Below are positions 39,497 through 47,499 of a stretch of 64,000 nt of DNA, one piece after another. Made by a program: the position numbers and the translations under genes. The stretch comes from Myxococcus xanthus (GTDB taxonomy: Bacteria > Myxococcota > Myxococcia > Myxococcales > Myxococcaceae). Location of the stretch: assembly GCF_900106535.1 (NCBI RefSeq), contig NZ_FNOH01000014.1:186001-250000 (forward strand). The letters are read 5' to 3'. The number at the start of each line of letters is the position of its first letter. Position 1 is the first letter of the stretch. Under the pieces are notes generated by a model. The model was not told the DNA's origin and made no database searches. It worked only from the letters and a program-made list of their open reading frames with translations.

Positions 39497-39840
39497 GTGC
39501 CCCCCACTCCAAGCCCGTGGAGTGCACGCGCTGCGGCGCCTGCTGCGTGGCGCCGGACATCGCCGCGCTGGACAAGCCGCTGGGCCTGCGCTGCCCACAT
39601 TTGCAAGAGGACAACCTCTGCGGAGTCTACGAGGAGCGGCCCGCCATCTGCCGCGACTACCAGGCGGATGAAGTCTGCACCCTCATCGAGGCCCCCACGC
39701 TGGAGGAGCGCGTGGAGAAGTACCTGAGCCTCTTCGGGCTCCAGGCGGAGGCCCGCGCCTTGCGCGAGCAGGGCTGTGCGTCCATGCGCATGGCCCGCCG
39801 CCTGGACACCCTGCGCCGCCCTGACGGCGCCAAGGACTAG
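39493..39840 (+). CDS. YkgJ-family cysteine cluster protein
   Basis: This 115-residue protein has the CTRCGACC motif near residue 11, CPHL and CGVYEERPAICRDY near residues 33-55, the pattern of the YkgJ (CxxCxxCC) family, which probably binds a metal or iron-sulfur centre. The start overlaps the membrane protein stop by 4 bases. The role is unknown. Confidence 0.88.
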   Translation: MSAPHSKPVECTRCGACCVAPDIAALDKPLGLRCPHLQEDNLCGVYEERPAICRDYQADEVCTLIEAPTLEERVEKYLSLFGLQAEARALREQGCASMRMARRLDTLRRPDGAKD

Positions 39841-39895
39841 GCGCCTGGCGGCAAGAGCGCTTGTCGTCCCCGCGTACGGGCGTTATCCCCCGGCC

Positions 39896-40882
39896 GTGCG
39901 ATTCCAGCCCACCCATCCCTTCGTGCCCGCGCCCGGCCTGGCCAACGAGCATGCGCAGACCATCTACGCCTCGCTCGTGCGCCCCACCCGCACGCCCGCG
40001 CTGCGACGCGAGCGCATGGAGTTGCCAGACGGCGACTTCGTCGACCTGGACACCTTCGACGGCGCGGCGGGCGCGCCGCATGTCGTGGCGCTGCACGGCC
40101 TGGAGGGTTCGTCCCGCGCGGGCTACGTCACCGCCATCCTGCGCGGTGCGCGGACGCGCGGCTGGGGCGCCACCGCGCTCAACTTCCGCTCATGCAGCGG
40201 CGAGCCCAACCGGCTGGCGCGCTCGTACCACTCGGGCGACATCGACGACGCGCTCCGGGTGCTGAACGAGACGCGCGCCCGCGTCACCGGCCCGCTATTC
40301 GCAGTGGGCTTCTCCCTGGGCGCCAACGTGCTGTGCCGGCTGCTGGAGACGCTGGGCGACGACGCGCCCGTGGAGGCCGCCGCGTCCGTCAGCGCGCCGT
40401 ATGATTTGAGCGCCTGCTGTCGCAAGCTCGACGCGGGAGGCCCCTTCCACCGGCTGTACCGCGAGCGCTTCCTGCGGACGCTGAAGCAGAAGGCCCGCGA
40501 AAAGCTGCGCCACTTTCCGGAGGCCTTCGACGGCCAGGCCATGGAGGCGGCGCGCACCATCCGCGCCTTCGACGACGCGGTCACCTCCGAGCTGCACGGC
40601 TTCCGCGACGCCGCCCACTATTACGCGGAGTCCTCCGCCGGCCCCCGGCTGCACGCCATCCGCCGGCCCACGCTGCTGCTGAGCGCCGCGGACGACCCGA
40701 TGCTGGAGACGCCCGTCATCCCGCCCGCCGCCGCCGCGAATCCCCACCTGAGCGTCGTGGTGACGGAGCACGGTGGACACGTCGGCTTCGTCGGCGGCCA
40801 GGTACACCGGCCCCACTTCTGGGCGGAGGCGCAGGCGCTGGCCTTCTTCGACGCGGTGTTGTCCCAGCCGCGCGTGGACTGA
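39896..40882 (+). CDS. Alpha/beta hydrolase, YheT-like
   Basis: This 328-residue protein belongs to the YheT/embryogenesis-associated hydrolase group. It has LHGLEGSS near residue 64 (oxyanion region), the nucleophile elbow GFSLGANV near residue 140, the acid region SAADDPM near residue 262 and the catalytic His in EHGGHVGF near 291. The chosen GTG at 39896 gives the conserved PTHPFVPAPG start. It is convergent with the next gene, 15 bases apart. The substrate is unknown; lipid ester cleavage is common in the group. Confidence 0.85.
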   Translation: MRFQPTHPFVPAPGLANEHAQTIYASLVRPTRTPALRRERMELPDGDFVDLDTFDGAAGAPHVVALHGLEGSSRAGYVTAILRGARTRGWGATALNFRSCSGEPNRLARSYHSGDIDDALRVLNETRARVTGPLFAVGFSLGANVLCRLLETLGDDAPVEAAASVSAPYDLSACCRKLDAGGPFHRLYRERFLRTLKQKAREKLRHFPEAFDGQAMEAARTIRAFDDAVTSELHGFRDAAHYYAESSAGPRLHAIRRPTLLLSAADDPMLETPVIPPAAAANPHLSVVVTEHGGHVGFVGGQVHRPHFWAEAQALAFFDAVLSQPRVD

Positions 40883-40897
40883 GGCAGCGGCCTCGGC

Positions 40898-41500
40898 TCA
40901 ACCAAAGGACAACAGGATGCCGAGCTTCGCGGTGGGCTCGATGTTGCTCAGGCTCCAGCCGTGGAAGTTCGCGGGCTCCAGCGCGTCGCGGAACTGCTCG
41001 TCCACGCCGACGATGCCCGGGCTGTAGAGCCGCATGATGCTGAAGCCGCCGCGCACGAAGAAGGTCAGCCGCTTCGGGGCCTGCCATTCGAAGCCCAGCA
41101 GGGCGCTCGCGTAGGAGTAGCCCACGCGCTCCAACGAATGGATGGGCATCTGCGTGCGGTCCACGATGCGCCGCTCCAGGCCTTCACCATTCGCGGGCCG
41201 CGCATGGCCGGCCTCCAGCGTCAGCGCGGGCGTCAGGCGCCCCTTCAAGGGCAGCAACGTGAGCCCCACGCGCGCTCCGGGGCGGACACCATTGTGCGTG
41301 CCGCCCACGTGGAGCCGGAGCATTCGCGTGGGCCGGAAGGAGAGTGACAGGCCCGCGCCCTCGGGTGCGCTGGCGTCCAGCATCAATCCGAAGGGAGCCA
41401 GCCGCTCCGGGTCCTGGGTCCGCCGCTGGAGCCCCGAAGCTGGCGCTGCCTGTGCCGTCAGCAGCACCCCTACCGCCGCCAGCGCGGATACCACCCCCAT
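40898..41500 (-). CDS. Putative secreted outer-membrane protein
   Basis: The 200-residue product has a signal peptide (MGVVSALAAVGVLL, cleavage near QAAPA) and a mature part of alternating strands ending in LGILLSFG, suggesting a small outer-membrane barrel. The ATG at 41500 has GGGAGG 6 bases ahead, better than upstream starts. The open frame continues far upstream but only as low-complexity shadow. Function unknown. Confidence 0.7.
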   Translation of the reverse strand: MGVVSALAAVGVLLTAQAAPASGLQRRTQDPERLAPFGLMLDASAPEGAGLSLSFRPTRMLRLHVGGTHNGVRPGARVGLTLLPLKGRLTPALTLEAGHARPANGEGLERRIVDRTQMPIHSLERVGYSYASALLGFEWQAPKRLTFFVRGGFSIMRLYSPGIVGVDEQFRDALEPANFHGWSLSNIEPTAKLGILLSFG

Positions 41501-42109
41501 GCCCTGCCTCCCGTGACACATGCCCCGTCCCGCCCCTCCTCCCTCCCCGCCGCCATGACTGGCCTCTCGGGTGAAGCGACTGCTCACTCGCCCCCCTGCC
41601 TCCGCGTCCATGGAGTCCCCTGCCCCACCCTGCTGGCGCGAACCCGCCGCGCTTCGCCCCCACGAAGCGCGGCAGGGTCCGCCCATCCGCCGTCCTGCCC
41701 CCTGTCCCACCGCGAGCCAGGCCCTGCCGCCACGTCCGCCGCCGCCCCCTTCCCCCAACGAAGCGCCGGCATGCCGCGCCGTCCTCCTCCCCCATCCCAC
41801 CGAGGCCCGCCTCCCCACTCCAGGCGCCGCCCCAGCTCCGTCCCGCCCTTGCAACCCGCGACCCGCACCGGCGTCCCTCACCCGCCAACCATCCCCATCC
41901 GCCGGTCCGCGTCGCACCGTGCCCAACGCCATAGCATTCGCCGTGCCGTGCCATCTGGAGCACGAAACACGAATTATTTCAGCCACTTACAAGAAAACGG
42001 AACCAGGGGGCGGAAGCGGAGCCGGACGGCAGCCGGAAAAAACTACGTTCGCGGGCCGAACAGCCCGTCCCGGCATACCGGTCCCCTGTTGAAGCGACGA
42101 CGAAGCCCT
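41501..42109. other. Cytosine-skewed region without a convincing gene
   Basis: These 609 bases are strongly C-rich on the plus strand up to about 41940, then more AT-rich. Frames on both strands give only Pro/Arg-rich or Gly/Arg-rich low-complexity proteins without a ribosome site. It may be a long G-rich 5' leader of the minus-strand gene at 40898-41500, or structured or degraded DNA. A perfect 11-bp hairpin lies inside at 41646-41673. Confidence 0.55.
41646..41673. other. Perfect 11-bp hairpin in the C-skewed region
   Basis: The arms 41646-41656 and 41663-41673 are exact reverse complements around a 6-base loop CCCCCA. There is no T tract. It may be a protein-binding site, an RNA structure or a weak terminator. 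Confidence 0.55.
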
Positions 42110-42517
42110 TCAGGCGCGCCCGACAGGTGGGCGCCACAGCCGGAGCAGGTCCTGGGCGAGCAGCTCGTGCATGGCCTGTTGAAGCGAGACGAGCATCTGA
42201 TGAAGTGACTCGGCGGTGTCACCGTGGGCTTCGACCACACGCTCGTGCCGCCCGTCGAAGATGCGCAACCTGCCCGGGACGAGTGCGATGACGGGAAGCG
42301 TCGGGTGACGTTTGCGGAGCAAGCCCAGGAAGAGCGGGTGGTCCTCATCCGGGCGGCGCACGTCCACCACCACCAGCGCGGGGGGCCGGGACGTCAGCGA
42401 GGCGAAGGCGTCGTCCGCATCCCCGGTGACGGAGATGGCCAGGTCTGGCGCCTCGAGGATACGGCGCAACAGCTCGCGCGAAGGCGCATGAGGACTGACG
42501 ATGAGGACCCGGCGCAT
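42110..42517 (-). CDS. Receiver-like protein, possibly degenerate
   Basis: This 135-residue protein has a response-regulator fold: MRRVLIVSPHA for the first strand and VVVDVRRPDEDHP with the likely phosphoacceptor Asp near 52. The acidic pair usually found after strand 1 is missing (SPHA instead of a DD motif), so phosphorylation may be impaired. There is no output domain. It is followed after 13 bases on the plus map by the end of the membrane protein gene, which is upstream in transcription. Confidence 0.7.
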   Translation of the reverse strand: MRRVLIVSPHAPSRELLRRILEAPDLAISVTGDADDAFASLTSRPPALVVVDVRRPDEDHPLFLGLLRKRHPTLPVIALVPGRLRIFDGRHERVVEAHGDTAESLHQMLVSLQQAMHELLAQDLLRLWRPPVGRA

Positions 42518-42530
42518 CTTGCAGCTGAAT

Positions 42531-42980
42531 CTAGCCCTTCCAGACGGCGATGGTGGCCCCGATGAAGGCGAGCCCGGAGCCCAGCACCCGGGGGAACGTC
42601 ACGGGGCGGCCTTCCACCATCGCATCCCACACGAGGCTGGTGAGGAGCTGCGCCGCCATCAGCAGCAGGACGGACTGCACCGCCCCCAGGCGGCTCATGG
42701 CCAAGGGCATGCCCAGGACGATGACGACGCCGCACAGCCCCGGCAACAGGTGCCAGGGCGTGAAGCCGCTCAAGCGACCCTGGCCCGCCGCGGCCTCCGG
42801 CCAGAGCCCCGGCACCGTGCGCACGACGAAGTACACCGCGAAGGTGGCCACCGTCGCCACCACCATGTTCAGGAGCACGGCGCTCATCAGGCCCCACTGG
42901 CCCCCGAAGCGACGGTTGAGACCAGCCTGAGCCACGACCGCCAGGCCACACAGCATGGGAACGAGCGAGATGAAACGCAT
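42531..42980 (-). CDS. DMT-type membrane protein, YdcZ (DUF606) family
   Basis: The protein has 149 residues and five hydrophobic segments, the size and motif layout of the YdcZ/DUF606 branch of the drug/metabolite transporter superfamily (AGLNRRFG near residue 20, MPLAMSRLGAVQSVLLLMAAQ in the middle). I chose the ATG at 42980 because it gives the family's short N-terminus; earlier ATGs add a basic extension. The substrate is unknown. It precedes the receiver-like gene on the same strand by 13 bases. Confidence 0.82.
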   Translation of the reverse strand: MRFISLVPMLCGLAVVAQAGLNRRFGGQWGLMSAVLLNMVVATVATFAVYFVVRTVPGLWPEAAAGQGRLSGFTPWHLLPGLCGVVIVLGMPLAMSRLGAVQSVLLLMAAQLLTSLVWDAMVEGRPVTFPRVLGSGLAFIGATIAVWKG

Positions 42981-43085
42981 GCGACGCGCTGGGTACCGTG
43001 AACAGCGCATGCCTGCAAGCCTGCCTTCCAGGCCTTCGATGAGACTGGCGAAACCCAGGATGACCGGCTAGGTCCCTACACGCCG

Positions 43086-44465
43086 ATGCCGTCGCCCACC
43101 GAGCTCCACTTCGACTGCGGCACCCTGGTCGCGCCCACACTGCCGGAAGATGCTCGCCTGCGAGCCCTCTTCCAGAAGGACGGGCGCACCGGCGTCTACC
43201 GCGCGCCCGCGTGGCATTACCGCGAGGCGGTGCTGCGGCTGCGGGAACTGGGCATCCCCTACGAGGACAAGGCGAAGCGCTTCGAGCCGCTGGAGCTGCC
43301 GCTCACCTCGCCCATCCAACCCTTTCCGCATCAGCAGCAGGCGCTGGAGGCGTGGACACGCGCGGGCGGACGTGGCCTGGTGGAGCTGCCCACGGGCGCG
43401 GGCAAGACGCTGCTGGCGGTGCTCGCCATCGCCCACGTGAAGCGGCCCACGCTGGTGGTGGTGCCCACGCTGGACCTGATGACGCAGTGGCAGGGCGTGC
43501 TGGCGCGCCACTTCTCCGCGCCAGTGGGCCTGCTGGGCGGCGGCGTGAATGACCGGCAGCCGCTGACGGTGACGACGTACGACTCCGCGGCGATGCAGAC
43601 GGAATTCCACGGCAACCGCTTCGGCCTGCTGGTGTGCGACGAGTGCCACCACCTGCCCGCGCCCAGCTACCGCTTCATCGCGGAGGGCTCGCTGGCGCCG
43701 TACCGGCTGGGCCTCACCGCGACGCTGGAGCGCGCCGATGGCGGCGAGCGCGTCTGCGAGGAGCTGTTGGGCCCCCGCGTGCACCGCTCGGACATCCGGG
43801 AGCTGCAGGGTGAATACCTGGCGCCCTATGAAGTGAAGCGAGTGGAAGTCCCGCTGACGCCCGACGAAAAGGCGCGCTACGACACGGCGCGCGCGCTGTA
43901 CCTGGGCTTCGTGCGCAGGCTGAGCGTGCCGCTCTCCGCGCCGGACGGGTGGGCGCGCTTCCTGGCGCAGAGCCAGCGCAGTGACGAGGGCCGCGCGGCG
44001 TACCGCGCCTACCGCGAGCAACGGCGGATTGCGCTCACGTCCAGCGGCAAGCAGGAGGTGCTGTGGCGCATCCTCCTGGAGCACCGGGACGACCGTGTCC
44101 TCGTGTTCACCGACGACAACGAGACGGTGTACACGCTGGCGCGCCGCTTCCTGCTCCCCGCGCTGACGCACCACACGCCCGTGCCCGAGCGCAAGGCGTT
44201 GCTGGCCGCCTTCGCCTCCGGGGAACTGCCGGTGCTGCTGACCTCGCGCGTGCTGAACGAAGGCGTGGACGTTCCCGAGGCGCGCGTGGGCGTGGTGCTC
44301 AGCGGCAGCGCGAGCGTGCGCGAGCACGTGCAGCGGCTGGGGCGCATCCTGCGCAAACGGCCGGGGAAGCGCGCGCTGCTGTACGAGGTGTGCTCCGCGC
44401 AGACGGCGGAGAGCAGCATCAGCGAGCGGCGACGCCAGCACGGCGCCTATCAGGAGGGCGGCTGA
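43086..44465 (+). CDS. XPB/Rad25-like DNA helicase
   Basis: This 459-residue superfamily 2 helicase has an N-terminal damage-recognition-like region, PFPHQQQALEAW (Q-motif-like) near 80, PTGAGKT near 103, the DECHH box near 186, TATLER near 213 and the C-terminal arginine-finger block QRLGRILRKRPGK near 420. It resembles archaeal and bacterial XPB. A Bax1-like gene (DUF790) begins one base after its stop; in archaea XPB and Bax1 act as helicase plus nuclease in excision repair. Confidence 0.9.
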   Translation: MPSPTELHFDCGTLVAPTLPEDARLRALFQKDGRTGVYRAPAWHYREAVLRLRELGIPYEDKAKRFEPLELPLTSPIQPFPHQQQALEAWTRAGGRGLVELPTGAGKTLLAVLAIAHVKRPTLVVVPTLDLMTQWQGVLARHFSAPVGLLGGGVNDRQPLTVTTYDSAAMQTEFHGNRFGLLVCDECHHLPAPSYRFIAEGSLAPYRLGLTATLERADGGERVCEELLGPRVHRSDIRELQGEYLAPYEVKRVEVPLTPDEKARYDTARALYLGFVRRLSVPLSAPDGWARFLAQSQRSDEGRAAYRAYREQRRIALTSSGKQEVLWRILLEHRDDRVLVFTDDNETVYTLARRFLLPALTHHTPVPERKALLAAFASGELPVLLTSRVLNEGVDVPEARVGVVLSGSASVREHVQRLGRILRKRPGKRALLYEVCSAQTAESSISERRRQHGAYQEGG

Positions 44466-44466
44466 G

Positions 44467-45672
44467 ATGCTGACACGCGAGCTGCTCAACTTCCGCGTGC
44501 GCCAGGGCGTCCTGCGCCCCGTCTTCGTGAAGCGCGATGACACGGAGCTGCTGACCTTCGCCCAGGACCTGCTCGCGGAGGTAGCGGCGTCGCGCGGCGG
44601 CCAGCGCGACGACATCGAGGAGTCGCTGGGCTTGAAGGCCGGCGCCTTCACCAAGCCCAAGGTGGCGCGCGGCCTGGTGAAGCTGGTGTTGGACCGGCTC
44701 CTCTTCGACGAGCCCGCGCCCGGCGTCACGGAAGCCCGTTGGGAGCGAATCAAGGCGGCGGGACAGGTCCTGCGTGCGCTGCCTCCCGACGCCACGGTGG
44801 AGGGCTTCGAGGCACGGCTGGCCCAGACGCTCCCCGTCCCCCTTTCCGAGGCCCGAGAGGCGCTGTACTCGGACCTGCCCGGCCACCGCCGGCTGGTGGG
44901 GTGGGACGGCGAGGCACTGAACGCCCAGGACCTGCTGGACCGCTACAACCTGGCGCTGGCGCAGGGCCCCCTGCTGTCCGCACGGCGCCTCCGCCTGCGA
45001 GCCCAGGCGCCGGACCTGCTGCGCGTGCGCAAGGTGCTCCGGTGGCTCAAGTTCTGCCGCCTGGTGGCCGAGGTGTGGCGTGACGACGACAACTGGGCGC
45101 TCGACGTGGAGGGCCCTGGGGCCATGCTGGCGCTCCAGAAGAAGTACGGCCTGCAACTGGCGACCTTCCTGTCCGTGGTGCCGGTGCTGGAGCGCTGGGA
45201 GCTGACCGCCACCGTGGAACTTTCACGGCGGCAGGCCACGTTGATGCTCAGCCACAAGGACCCGCTGCGTTCGCCCCTACCCGCCGCACTGGGTCACATT
45301 CCTCCGGAAGTGGCCTCCCTCGCGGAGGGCTTCGCGGATGACGCCTGGGAGCTGGACCTGACGCCCCTTCCCCGGCACGTGGGCGCCTCCGGACTGTGCG
45401 TGCCGGACCTCACCTTCCGCCACCGTGCGTCCAAGAGAGAAGTCGCGCTGGAGCTCTTCCACGCATGGCATGCGGCGCCCCTGGCCCGGAGGCTGACGGA
45501 GCTGCGCTCGCGGCCGGACGCGGGCCTGCTGCTGGGCGTGGACCGGGCGCTGGCCAAGGAGGCCGTGGAGCGAGAGGCGCTGGAGGCCCACCCGCAGGTG
45601 GTGCTCTTCAACGGCTTCCCCTCCGCGCGCAAGCTGCGGGAGCGCCTGGCGAAACTGGAGCCCGGGCGGTGA
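44467..45672 (+). CDS. Bax1-like nuclease (DUF790)
   Basis: The 401-residue protein matches DUF790/Bax1, the endonuclease partner of XPB. It opens with MLTRELLNFRVRQGVLRP, typical of the family, and has a predicted PD-(D/E)xK-like core near 315-345 with VPDLTFRH and VALELFHAW; the usual Lys is not obvious there. It is expected to cut DNA bubbles opened by XPB. The start is one base after the XPB-like stop, so the two are co-transcribed. Confidence 0.88.
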   Translation: MLTRELLNFRVRQGVLRPVFVKRDDTELLTFAQDLLAEVAASRGGQRDDIEESLGLKAGAFTKPKVARGLVKLVLDRLLFDEPAPGVTEARWERIKAAGQVLRALPPDATVEGFEARLAQTLPVPLSEAREALYSDLPGHRRLVGWDGEALNAQDLLDRYNLALAQGPLLSARRLRLRAQAPDLLRVRKVLRWLKFCRLVAEVWRDDDNWALDVEGPGAMLALQKKYGLQLATFLSVVPVLERWELTATVELSRRQATLMLSHKDPLRSPLPAALGHIPPEVASLAEGFADDAWELDLTPLPRHVGASGLCVPDLTFRHRASKREVALELFHAWHAAPLARRLTELRSRPDAGLLLGVDRALAKEAVEREALEAHPQVVLFNGFPSARKLRERLAKLEPGR

Positions 45673-45693
45673 GCGCTGCGCTCGCCCGCCGGG
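45661..45693. terminator. Possible bidirectional terminator
   Basis: A GC stem with eight pairs near the loop (one G-U) and five outer pairs, split by a 2x2 internal loop, spans the DUF790 stop. It lies between convergent gene ends. There is no T tract, so confidence is low. Confidence 0.35.
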
Positions 45694-45701
45694 AACGCGC
45701 G

Positions 45702-46067
45702 TCAGCCGCGCGGCTTGAACTGCGCCGCGAGCACGCTGAGGATCCGGATGGACGTCCGGTCCAGTTGCTTGGCCCGGCGCATGAGCCGCCGCAGCTCCGC
45801 GGACTCGCCGTAGTCACTGGGCGGCTCGGCGGCCCACTTCACCTCCTGCACCGGCTTGAGGCCCAGCGCCTCGTCCGCGGAGATGGAGAGCACCGTGCAC
45901 AACCTGCGGAACGTCTGGATGCTCGGCAGCATGTGCCCGCGCTCGAGCCGGCCATAGACTTCGCTCGCGATGCCAATGCGTTCCGCCACGTCGGCCTGGG
46001 TCAGGTTCAGTCGGGTCCGAGCAAGGCGAGCCGCTCCGCCAAGGCGGGATGCGAGAGTCTTTTCCAT
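45702..46067 (-). CDS. XRE-family transcriptional regulator
   Basis: This 121-residue protein has an N-terminal Cro/CI helix-turn-helix (about 10-65, with LTQADVAERIGIASEVYGRLERG) and a helical tail (about 80-121). The target is unknown. The gene faces away from the receiver-like gene at 46208, with a 140-base divergent promoter region that it may control. It is convergent with the XPB-Bax1 pair. Confidence 0.85.
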   Translation of the reverse strand: MEKTLASRLGGAARLARTRLNLTQADVAERIGIASEVYGRLERGHMLPSIQTFRRLCTVLSISADEALGLKPVQEVKWAAEPPSDYGESAELRRLMRRAKQLDRTSIRILSVLAAQFKPRG

Positions 46068-46207
46068 GGGTCGTTAACCTAGCGGGTCCGCACATGTCGA
46101 TATGACTTGAGAGGTTGGCATCCAAGAACTTCCTGAGTAGTCTTGTAGGTAGGCAACCTCGTGCGTTTGGCCAACCACACAGGTCTCACCCTGCTGGCGC
46201 GAAGACC

Positions 46208-46567
46208 ATGCTGACCTTCTTGTTCGTGGACGAAGACCCACGTTCACTCGCCGCGCTGCGGCGTCTCGTGAGGGATTTACCCGGCGGCAAGCGCTTCGCC
46301 CGCTGCGTGGAGGAGGCCCTCGCGCTCGTGAAGGAAGAAGCGCCGTCCGTGGTGGTGACGGGCGATCTGCTCCCGGACGGAGACGGGCTGGGGCTGCTGG
46401 AGCAGGTGCGTGCGAGCCACCCCCGCACCGCCTGCGCGCTGCATGCGGTGATGCCGCCCCTGGCGCGGGACATCACGTGGATGGACCGCGCCGCGCCACC
46501 CTCGGAGGTGCATGCCCTGCTGCGGATGCTGGGCATCGGTGCAGCATCGATGGGAAGCCCGCGTTAA
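46208..46567 (+). CDS. Receiver-like protein with altered phosphorylation site
   Basis: This 119-residue protein has the receiver fold: LFVDEDPRS with the acidic pair near 9, and VVVTGDLLPDGDG where the phosphoacceptor Asp is expected near 52. The position four residues before the Pro is Gly, with an Asp one residue later, and the conserved Lys region is also unclear. It may thus be a pseudo-receiver acting by protein contact. No output domain is present. The next gene follows after 18 bases. Confidence 0.7.
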   Translation: MLTFLFVDEDPRSLAALRRLVRDLPGGKRFARCVEEALALVKEEAPSVVVTGDLLPDGDGLGLLEQVRASHPRTACALHAVMPPLARDITWMDRAAPPSEVHALLRMLGIGAASMGSPR

Positions 46568-46585
46568 GGTGCCGCTCGACGCGCC

Positions 46586-47416
46586 ATGAAGCTCTACGCC
46601 ATCAGCGACCTGCACTTGCGCCACAACGACAACCGCCTGGCGCTCCAGGCGCTTCCGGCCCATCCGGAGGACTGGCTCATCGTCGCGGGGGACGTGGGCG
46701 AGACGCTGGCGGAGATGGAGCTCATGCTGAGCACCCTCACCCAGCGCTTCCGCCAGGTCATCTGGGTGCCCGGCAACCATGAGCTGTGGACCATGCCGTC
46801 GGAGCAGCCGCAACTGAAGGGTGAGGCGCGCTACCAGCGGCTGGTGAGCCTGTGCCGCAGCTACGGCGCCCTCACGCCGGAGGACCCCTACCCCCGCTGG
46901 CCCGGCCCTGGCCCCGAGCGCGTCATCGTCCCCATGTTCCTGGGCTACGACTACACGTTCCGCCCGGACCATGTGCCCGCGGACAAGGCGCTGGAGTGGG
47001 CCTGGGAGGATGACCTGCTGTGCACCGACGAGGTGCTGCTGCACCCCGAGCCCCACGCCAGCCGCGCCGCCTGGTGCGCCGCGCGCGTCGAAGCCACGCG
47101 GGCCCGGCTGGACGCCCTCCCCCCGGGCTGCGCCACCGTCCTCGTCAACCACTACCCGCTGCGCTACGAGCACGTGCGGCTGCCGCGCATCCCCCGCTTC
47201 TCCATCTGGTGCGGGACGAAGCAGACGGAGGACTGGCACACCCGCTACCGCGCGGAGGTCGTCGTCTCCGGCCACCTCCACATGCCCGCGACGCTGTGGC
47301 GTGACGGCGTGCGCTTCGAAGAGGTGTCGCTGGGCTACCCCGTGCAGTGGAAGTACCGGGGCGTGCACGCGTGGGAGAGCTGCCTGCGCGTCATCCTCCC
47401 CGGCCCCACGCCGTAG
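46586..47416 (+). CDS. Metallophosphoesterase
   Basis: This 276-residue calcineurin-like phosphoesterase shows all metal motifs: ISDLHLR near 6, AGDVGE near 35, GNHELW near 62, NHYPL near 186 and SGHLHMP near 230. No membrane segment or signal peptide is seen, so it is cytosolic. The substrate cannot be predicted. It differs clearly from the PdeM protein elsewhere in this window. Confidence 0.85.
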   Translation: MKLYAISDLHLRHNDNRLALQALPAHPEDWLIVAGDVGETLAEMELMLSTLTQRFRQVIWVPGNHELWTMPSEQPQLKGEARYQRLVSLCRSYGALTPEDPYPRWPGPGPERVIVPMFLGYDYTFRPDHVPADKALEWAWEDDLLCTDEVLLHPEPHASRAAWCAARVEATRARLDALPPGCATVLVNHYPLRYEHVRLPRIPRFSIWCGTKQTEDWHTRYRAEVVVSGHLHMPATLWRDGVRFEEVSLGYPVQWKYRGVHAWESCLRVILPGPTP

Positions 47417-47426
47417 AAAGCACGAA

Positions 47427-47461
47427 GCCCCGGGCGCCGCGTGAAGCGGAGCACCCGGGGC
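47427..47461. terminator. Bidirectional intrinsic terminator
   Basis: An 8-bp perfect stem (47427-47434 with 47454-47461) lies between the convergent phosphoesterase and metalloprotease genes. It is GC rich, and the A tract before it would read as a U-containing tail for the minus strand. Confidence 0.6.
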
Positions 47462-47467
47462 CTCATC

Positions 47468-47488
47468 GGCGCGGCTCAAGGCCGCGCC
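47468..47488. terminator. Second hairpin between convergent genes
   Basis: An 8-bp perfect stem (47468-47475 with 47481-47488) and 5-base loop follows the first hairpin. It probably helps to terminate the minus-strand metalloprotease transcript. Confidence 0.45.
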
Positions 47489-47499
47489 GTCACTTCAGA

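Noticed and set aside
40898-41986. A long N-terminal extension of the secreted-protein gene
   Set aside because: The extension is Gly/Arg-rich shadow. The start at 41500 has GGGAGG and a clean signal peptide.
41513-42208. A plus-strand frame in the C-skewed region
   Set aside because: It gives Pro/Arg/Ser-rich low-complexity protein, has no ribosome site and overlaps the end of the receiver-like gene.
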